A DNA stretch of 11,950 nucleotides, taken from contig DOCI01000158.1 of the NCBI GenBank assembly GCA_003503535.1, positions 3,682-15,631 of the forward strand. The letters are read 5' to 3'. Numbering within the stretch: the first letter of the stretch is position 1; each line of letters starts with the position of its first letter. Source of the stretch: Planctomycetaceae bacterium. GTDB taxonomy: Bacteria > Planctomycetota > Planctomycetia > Planctomycetales > Planctomycetaceae. A model generated the notes under the pieces. It ran no database searches. It saw only the letters and a list, made by a program, of their open reading frames with translations, and was not told the origin of the DNA. Made by a program: the position numbers and the translations under genes. Shown here piece by piece: positions 7,496 to 11,950 of the stretch.

Positions 7496-8896
7496 TCAGT
7501 TAGTTTCAGAAATGTTGAGTGCCTCGGCGAGTGGTTTGCCGTCTGCGTATGGGTAATCGAGTTCAAGTAATTTGGCCACTGTTGGGGCGATCACAGTGTT
7601 TTTGATAGTCGGCAGCTTCAATCCCGACTTGATTCCCGCACCGGAGAGGATGCACATCGCTTTCATACTGGGGAGTTTCGCGAGAAAACCGTGAGAACCA
7701 ATTGACGTTCCAGCCTCTTTGTTGGAAACAACAAAAGTCTCTCCGGTCACCGATCCCGAAACAGCAAAACCTTCTTTCGCAACCAGGATCGCATCGGGAG
7801 ACTGGTTGTACGTACGAGGGTGTGGGAGGCTGACTTCTTCATAACGGTCTGGCAATAAAACATCGGCAACTCCCTCTTGCCCAATGAACATCTTTTTGAA
7901 ATCAGCGGCAAGCTGTGGTGCATTCAAAGGATGGGTGCAGTATACAAGACCAATGCCTCCTTCGGGGACGACGTGGACTTGAGCTTGAGTCAGTTTCCCT
8001 CTTTCTACAGTTAAAAGATTCGCTTGCCGAAGTAAGACATTCGGTAGGATCGCCTGGGGGGTCGACGTAAAACCATGATCGGCAACCACAATCAAAGTTG
8101 TTTGTTCACGAATGCCGGCATCATCAATCGCTGAGATGATGCGAGACAGGCACATGTCCGCATAGGCGTTGGCGGTGTAGCCTGCTTGTGTGCGAGCTCC
8201 GAGGCTGTGGTGCGTCGCATCGTTATTCAAGAGATGCACGAGCATTAAATTCGGTTTACGTTCTCGGATTAAATGACAAGCGGCTTCGGTCCAAACATAG
8301 TCCAAACCGACGATGCTGGCTTTTCTAAAGGAAGCGTGGGTCTCATCACGAAGCAGTCCCAGATCGATCAGTTCTTTTCGTAAGCGAGGCGTGGTGTAGT
8401 CCAAGGCATTCGGAACATCGGGGAACTGATCATCAAATGACTTCGAACCTCGTGTGCATGGCCAATTGACTTCGGCAGTGGTCAAGCCTGCAGCGTGTGC
8501 CACATCGACAATCGTGGGAACTCTGACGAGATCTGATTGGTCACGATGAGAGTCGATTGTTACGGGGATGCCAATTCCTGCCCGAACAAGAACACCATTG
8601 GCGAGGACTCCATGCCGGCCGGGGGACATCCCTGTCACAAGTGTCGTGTGATTAGGCCAGGTGACCGAAGGATCGGAAACAGTCATACCACCTTCGATGA
8701 GACATCCCTCACTCGCCAATTTACGCATTGTCGGCAATGGAACTTTGGGATCGTCGACCAGATAGGCTGCGAATCCATCAATACTGACAACAACCACATG
8801 CCGTTGTTTTTCAGCTGACTGAACCAGACTTAAATTGTTCAAACAGATTGAAAGAACAAACACGACATAGCAAGCCCGACGATACGCATTCTTCAT
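7496..8896 (-). CDS. Secreted alkaline-phosphatase-superfamily enzyme (type I phosphodiesterase / nucleotide pyrophosphatase-like)
   Basis: I choose the ATG at 8896 (466 aa) over the in-frame ATG at 8947: a GGAG lies about 10 bases upstream and the signal peptide starts there (MKNAYRR, core CYVVFVLSICLNNLSL, cleavage near QSA 26-28). The mature protein shows the metal and nucleophile motifs of the family in order: VSIDG (D40), PSVTWPNHTTLVTG with nucleophile T79, NNDATHH (D226 and H230), VADHG (D273, H274) and GSHGF (H402). This fits a two-metal phosphodiesterase or phosphonate-type hydrolase of the NPP group working in the periplasm. The substrate cannot be read from the sequence; nucleotides, lipid head groups and phosphodiesters are all possible. 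The gene is convergent with the kinase gene (87 bases apart) and has no evident link to the signalling locus. Length is normal and no disruption is seen. Confidence 0.9.
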   Translation of the reverse strand: MKNAYRRACYVVFVLSICLNNLSLVQSAEKQRHVVVVSIDGFAAYLVDDPKVPLPTMRKLASEGCLIEGGMTVSDPSVTWPNHTTLVTGMSPGRHGVLANGVLVRAGIGIPVTIDSHRDQSDLVRVPTIVDVAHAAGLTTAEVNWPCTRGSKSFDDQFPDVPNALDYTTPRLRKELIDLGLLRDETHASFRKASIVGLDYVWTEAACHLIRERKPNLMLVHLLNNDATHHSLGARTQAGYTANAYADMCLSRIISAIDDAGIREQTTLIVVADHGFTSTPQAILPNVLLRQANLLTVERGKLTQAQVHVVPEGGIGLVYCTHPLNAPQLAADFKKMFIGQEGVADVLLPDRYEEVSLPHPRTYNQSPDAILVAKEGFAVSGSVTGETFVVSNKEAGTSIGSHGFLAKLPSMKAMCILSGAGIKSGLKLPTIKNTVIAPTVAKLLELDYPYADGKPLAEALNISETN

Positions 8897-8996
8897 CCTG
8901 GATCTCCACAGTCTACCGGATTCGTCTTCATCTAAGTCACAAATCATTAAGTTGATAACGAGAGTGAATCGATCGACGAGTGTTTAATCAACCCGT

Positions 8997-9198
8997 CAGT
9001 TTACAGGACCGTTGTAACTATACAAGCCCTTCAGTATATGAGGTTCAGATGTCGCATACCGCTCGGTCGTGTGAATCTGCCCGAGGATTCGAGCCCATAA
9101 AATCTTGTTTTCGGCCTTAAGATACTCACATATTTGGCTAACTCCCGATCCGTTGCAGAAGCGATCAATGCGAGCAGTAGGTGGAAAGTCTTGGCCAT
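8997..9198 (-). pseudogene. Frameshifted 5' remnant of an integrase-type transposase gene
   Basis: From an ATG at 9198-9196 the minus strand reads MAKTFHLLLALIASATD-REL-AKYV. This matches, from memory, the N-terminus of a transposase/integrase-core protein family widespread in planctomycetes. After the codon at 9129-9127 the frame is lost; skipping to the next frame (one base missing near 9126) restores EYLKAENKILWARI and then QIHTTER, again as expected for that family. Similarity fades after that, the first frame stops at 9033-9031 and the restored one at 8997-8999, and the helix-turn-helix and catalytic integrase core are absent. It is therefore a decayed fragment left by an insertion, now lying in the upstream region of the phosphodiesterase gene. 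A possible trace of the element end is TGTTCTACAG (minus, 9239-9230), which is unconfirmed. Confidence 0.6.
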
Positions 9199-9540
9199 TT
9201 CGGAATTGTCCTTAAATCGTATTTTGCACTGTAGAACACATTCGCTGGACAGCCTCTTGGGGGCGAGAATTTACGCAGATCAGGACTGAATCTTAAATGA
9301 TCCAGCGAGTCGTCCATGAGGGATTATCGCCATCCTCATATATTAATGTCGTGTGTCGAAATAATCGGCACATTCAGTTTATTCGAAGTGAGGTCTCAAA
9401 ATTCGCGAACATTAATCAGTACAAATTCTCAGATATGACATAGGCTTGAATTGGAACGCTTTTAGCACAGACATCAAGAGTTCAATCGATCTCATGATTC
9501 CGGGCCAATTTTTAGATCTTAGAATTATAGTAGACTTTCC
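9199..9540. other. Intergenic stretch without a recognisable gene
   Basis: About 340 bases between the transposase remnant and the DUF4956 gene. No coding frame with protein-like composition is visible on either strand. The right half is A/T-rich and holds a candidate sigma-54 promoter at 9451-9467. TATAGT at about 9526-9531 could be a -10 hexamer but lacks a matching -35 sequence. Confidence 0.45.
9451..9467 (+). promoter_or_regulatory. Possible sigma-54 (-24/-12) promoter
   Basis: TTGGAACGCTTTTAGCA matches the sigma-54 pattern TTGGCACG-N4-TTGCA at all but two defined positions and keeps the required ten bases between GG and GC. A start point near 9477 would leave a leader of about 64 bases before the DUF4956 gene. 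No activator site or activator gene is seen in the window, so this is tentative. Confidence 0.3.
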
Positions 9541-10251
9541 ATGGATCAACTGATTAAAGATTCCCTTGAGTTTCTAAAAGCGGGAGCTGAACAGACTCAA
9601 ACGTTAACTCTGATGGAACTGGTCTTTGCGCTATCGTCCTCTTTGGCGTGCAGTCTGATTATTGGTTGGGTTTATCGATTTACGCATAAAGGTATTGGCT
9701 ACTCGCAGTCCTATGTACAGTCACTTGTGTTGACCTCACTGGTGACAACATTAATCATGATTGTAATTGGTTCAAACATCGCCAGAGCGTTTTCGCTGGT
9801 GGGGGCGTTGTCGATCATCCGGTTCCGAAATGCGATTAAAGAAACACGCGATGTTGGCTTCATCTTCTTTGCCATGGGCATTGCAATGGCCAACGGAACG
9901 AGATTTCATAGTGTCGCACTGGTCGCGACTGGATTTATTTCTGTTGCAATGTTGCTGCTGCACTTCATGAATTATGGGGCGAATCAGCAGAATCGGGAAC
10001 GGTTGCTGCGTGTTCAGCTTCCTCCCGGACTCGATCCTCACACGGCTCTGGAAGCTGTTATGCAAAAGCTGTTTGAAGCTTACAGCATTGTGCTTGTGGA
10101 AAGTGTGCGTCAGGGGATGTTCACCGAAGTACTCTATTCCGTACGCCCGTCTCCCGATCTCTCACCCGTCCAGGTCATTGACGAAATCTCGAAAGTGAAC
10201 GCGAATCTGAAAGTCAGCTATAACTTTGCAATGCATAGCGAAGACATTTAA
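9541..10251 (+). CDS. DUF4956-family membrane protein
   Basis: This 236-aa protein has about four membrane segments (roughly 24-46, 60-80, 105-119 and 124-145) and a soluble C-terminal domain (about 150-236) with a beta-alpha-beta, ferredoxin-like look. The conserved family signature is clear in RAFSLVGALSIIRFRNAIKE (82-101) followed by TRDVGFIFFAMGIAMANG, where the basic and polar residues sit between membrane segments. The biochemical role of DUF4956 is not established. In many bacteria it is encoded beside CotH-like proteins and VTC-type polyphosphate polymerases, and the next gene here is indeed CotH-like, which suggests shared work on polyphosphate or surface phosphorylation. The ATG at 9541 lacks a Shine-Dalgarno sequence but is the first start in the frame and gives a normal N-terminus. 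The stop codon runs straight into a hairpin. Confidence 0.9.
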   Translation: MDQLIKDSLEFLKAGAEQTQTLTLMELVFALSSSLACSLIIGWVYRFTHKGIGYSQSYVQSLVLTSLVTTLIMIVIGSNIARAFSLVGALSIIRFRNAIKETRDVGFIFFAMGIAMANGTRFHSVALVATGFISVAMLLLHFMNYGANQQNRERLLRVQLPPGLDPHTALEAVMQKLFEAYSIVLVESVRQGMFTEVLYSVRPSPDLSPVQVIDEISKVNANLKVSYNFAMHSEDI

Positions 10252-10269
10252 ACCATTCCGAAATGGTTT
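10250..10269 (+). terminator. Hairpin directly at the DUF4956 stop codon
   Basis: AAACCATT (10250-10257), loop CCGA and AATGGTTT (10262-10269) form a perfect 8-bp stem that begins inside the TAA stop. Only three T residues end the stem and no longer T-tract follows, so it is a weak intrinsic terminator at best. It could instead protect the 3' end of a processed mRNA or set the ratio between this gene and the CotH-like gene downstream. Confidence 0.35.
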
Positions 10270-10346
10270 CTGCAGTCGCATGGGCCTTAAATAAGAATAA
10301 ACCACTCTGTTTGCTCTTTACATACGCTGCAGTTATTTATCCGGAA

Positions 10347-10370
10347 GGCTCATCGATAATACGATGAGTC
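10347..10370 (+). promoter_or_regulatory. Hairpin/palindrome upstream of the CotH-like gene
   Basis: GGCTCATCG (10347-10355), loop ATAATA and CGATGAGTC (10362-10370) pair over nine positions, one of them G-U. It lies 53 bases before the ATG of the CotH-like gene. No T-tract follows. It may be an operator palindrome or an RNA structure in the leader; nothing in the sequence decides between these. Confidence 0.35.
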
Positions 10371-10423
10371 AATTTCGAAATCCTGAATCATTTCAGTTTT
10401 GACAAGCAGCAGAGCACACGTCC

Positions 10424-11950
10424 ATGAATATCCGAATCGTAAATTCTCAAATCTGGTTGACGGATCGGAATCTGCGCACTCGGATCGTTCCCAGAAAGGT
10501 TTTCATCTTTGTGGCGGTTTTCCTGCTCGTTATGGCTGCGACTTTTGTTATCGCATTGAATCGCAGCACAAACTTCAAGTGGATGTTACATCATCATCCT
10601 GAAGAAGGAGTTCGTCTGTATGCGGACACTGCGATCTCATCTGCCAGCAATCTTCTTTATGGAGAGTTCCCTGCAACTAGCAGCCCGCTGGCGACTCTTG
10701 AGCTTTTTGTGCCGCGAAATACGCTCTCGGAGATGCATCGAGCCAATGTGACTGGTGACCCCAAACTGGGGCATGATCCTGGCGGGGACAGTCCTTATTT
10801 TTCTGCCTATTATCGCGATGAAAGCCAGAAGCTTCAGAAATCAAAAATCTCCTACCGGGGAGCAATGCATTATCATCACTGGCCGGAAAAACCTTCGTTA
10901 CGAGTTAAGATTAAGAAGGATGATATCGCGTTGGGGCAACGTTATGTTGAATTGACACGTCCCAAAGATGCCTTAGGAATTCGCCACCAGATCCCGGAGT
11001 ATCTGGCTCGTGAATTACAACTCGTTTCGACGCTCAACGAGCCTGTCCGCCTGTTTGTGAATCGAAAATATTACGGAGTCTACTTGCGTTCCTATCGTCC
11101 GGGAGAATCACTGGCGTTGGCTGAAGGACGGATGCCGGGCACCTTTTTCAAAGGAGATGCCATCCTGGAAAAAGATCACCTCGATTTATGGGCATCGCCT
11201 TCCAGTTGGGATATTTACGGCGAAGAGTTGCCACTGAATCAGTCCCAGTTCGAGAAGTTTCTTCTGACGCTCCGGAAAACTCCCAGTATATCAACGGCAC
11301 TTCAGCTACAGAGTTTGCTCGATACAGAACGCTATGCAAAATACTCTGCAGCGATGATTCTCTCTGGTTGTGTGCATACCGATCATAAACACAATCAAAT
11401 GTTCTATATCTGCAGTAACCAGGGATTACTCGAACCAGTCCCGTGGGATCCCACCTGCTATGAGATTGTGGGACGTGAATTCACACCTGTCGATGTTATC
11501 AATCACCCAGTACTCGAACACTTAACTTGTAATCCACTTTGGGTGCATCGTAGAAATCAGATTCTGTGGGAACTGATCCATCAGGCAGGCTCCACAGAGG
11601 AAATGCAGGAGTATGTCCAAAATAAATACGACTTAATGGAAAGAGATCTGGAGGCGGACTTTCATCTGAGCAAGAAAACAATTGGAACGGATCGTTTTCC
11701 CGTAGCCATTAGAGAGATGGCCAGTGAGTTAGAGATCATTCAAAATTGGGCCGAGGCAAAACCAGCATTTATCGGAGATTATCTGAATGATTGCCAGTTC
11801 TCTGTTGAGCCCGCAAATGCGGATCACTCCGAGACCCTGGTTCATGTTTTCGGCTCTGTTGCAGTCAAAGTTCTCAACGATCAGGGAAGGCCTTGTCGTG
11901 TTAAGGATTGGGAAGACGGAGTGACAGACCTGCTTTATCCTGGCCTGTCT
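10424..11950 (+). CDS. Membrane-anchored CotH-kinase-like protein, 3' end cut by window
   Basis: From the ATG at 10424 the frame is open for 509 codons to the window end. Residues about 25-45 (KVFIFVAVFLLVMAATFVIAL) form an N-terminal membrane anchor after a basic start, so the rest should face outward. The CotH pattern follows: KISYRGAMHYHHW (141-153), KPSLRVKIKK (156-165), then PVRLFVNRKYYGVYL (207-221), HTDHKHNQMFY (318-328, D320 and N324) and EPVPWDPT (337-344, D342). CotH of Bacillus is an atypical kinase that phosphorylates spore-coat proteins; K158/K162, D320/N324 and D342 would be the ATP- and metal-site candidates. The usual second acid after PWD is missing (PWDPT rather than PWD-x-D). 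The start lacks a Shine-Dalgarno sequence, but the anchor supports it. The DUF4956 gene lies 172 bases upstream on the same strand, with hairpins between. Family membership is good; substrate and activity are unknown. Confidence 0.85.
   Translation, partial: MNIRIVNSQIWLTDRNLRTRIVPRKVFIFVAVFLLVMAATFVIALNRSTNFKWMLHHHPEEGVRLYADTAISSASNLLYGEFPATSSPLATLELFVPRNTLSEMHRANVTGDPKLGHDPGGDSPYFSAYYRDESQKLQKSKISYRGAMHYHHWPEKPSLRVKIKKDDIALGQRYVELTRPKDALGIRHQIPEYLARELQLVSTLNEPVRLFVNRKYYGVYLRSYRPGESLALAEGRMPGTFFKGDAILEKDHLDLWASPSSWDIYGEELPLNQSQFEKFLLTLRKTPSISTALQLQSLLDTERYAKYSAAMILSGCVHTDHKHNQMFYICSNQGLLEPVPWDPTCYEIVGREFTPVDVINHPVLEHLTCNPLWVHRRNQILWELIHQAGSTEEMQEYVQNKYDLMERDLEADFHLSKKTIGTDRFPVAIREMASELEIIQNWAEAKPAFIGDYLNDCQFSVEPANADHSETLVHVFGSVAVKVLNDQGRPCRVKDWEDGVTDLLYPGLS

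Noticed and set aside
8537..8818. Open frame of 93 codons on the plus strand
   Set aside because: It lies entirely inside the well-supported phosphodiesterase gene on the other strand and has no recognisable features.
8950..9030. Sigma-70-like promoter (TTGTAT, TAAACT) for the phosphodiesterase gene on the minus strand
   Set aside because: Both hexamers are poor matches and they lie inside the transposase remnant; such matches are expected by chance in A/T-rich DNA.

Overview
The window looks like chromosomal DNA of a planctomycete (order Planctomycetales, Gimesia/Rubinisphaera-like). The grounds are an ECF sigma factor directly followed by a giant membrane Ser/Thr kinase with an N-terminal zinc motif, a DLG in place of DFG and extracytoplasmic LRR-like modules; secreted CAP-domain proteins; a DUF4956-CotH pair; and a remnant of an integrase-type transposase of a kind I recall from planctomycetes. 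Base composition is moderate and starts often lack a strong Shine-Dalgarno sequence. The genus is inferred from gene content only.

Left part (1-7408) appears to be one signalling locus. A secreted CAP-domain protein (1-773, minus, cut by the window edge) is divergent from a 132-aa secreted orphan protein (1043-1441), which is followed by a secreted protein with two CAP domains (1601-2893). Next comes an ECF sigma factor (3265-3876) and, 82 bases later, a ~1149-residue kinase (3959-7408) that carries an H-x3-C-x2-C zinc motif like that of ZAS anti-sigma factors, a complete kinase domain, one membrane span, a PEGA-like domain and three related LRR-type modules outside the cytoplasm. Reading the intergenic regions turned up the same bipartite element three times, CGTAGGTyT-N12-TmGTAA with identical spacing: before the CAP gene (minus), before the 132-aa gene (plus) and before the sigma gene (plus). 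I interpret it as the promoter of this ECF sigma factor. This gives a self-contained circuit: kinase and zinc module sense an envelope signal and control the sigma factor, which activates itself and secreted CAP and orphan proteins. At the sigma gene the element lies so close to the ATG that the mRNA is predicted to be leaderless.

Middle part (7409-9540): a secreted type I phosphodiesterase/nucleotide-pyrophosphatase-like enzyme on the minus strand (7496-8896), convergent with the kinase gene. Behind it is a gene-poor stretch holding a frameshifted 5' fragment of a transposase gene (about 8997-9198, minus) and a possible sigma-54 promoter (9451-9467).

Right part (9541-11950): a DUF4956 membrane protein followed by a membrane-anchored CotH-kinase-like protein that runs off the window. 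These two families commonly occur together, often with a VTC-type polyphosphate polymerase that is not seen here. Two hairpins lie in the gap between them.
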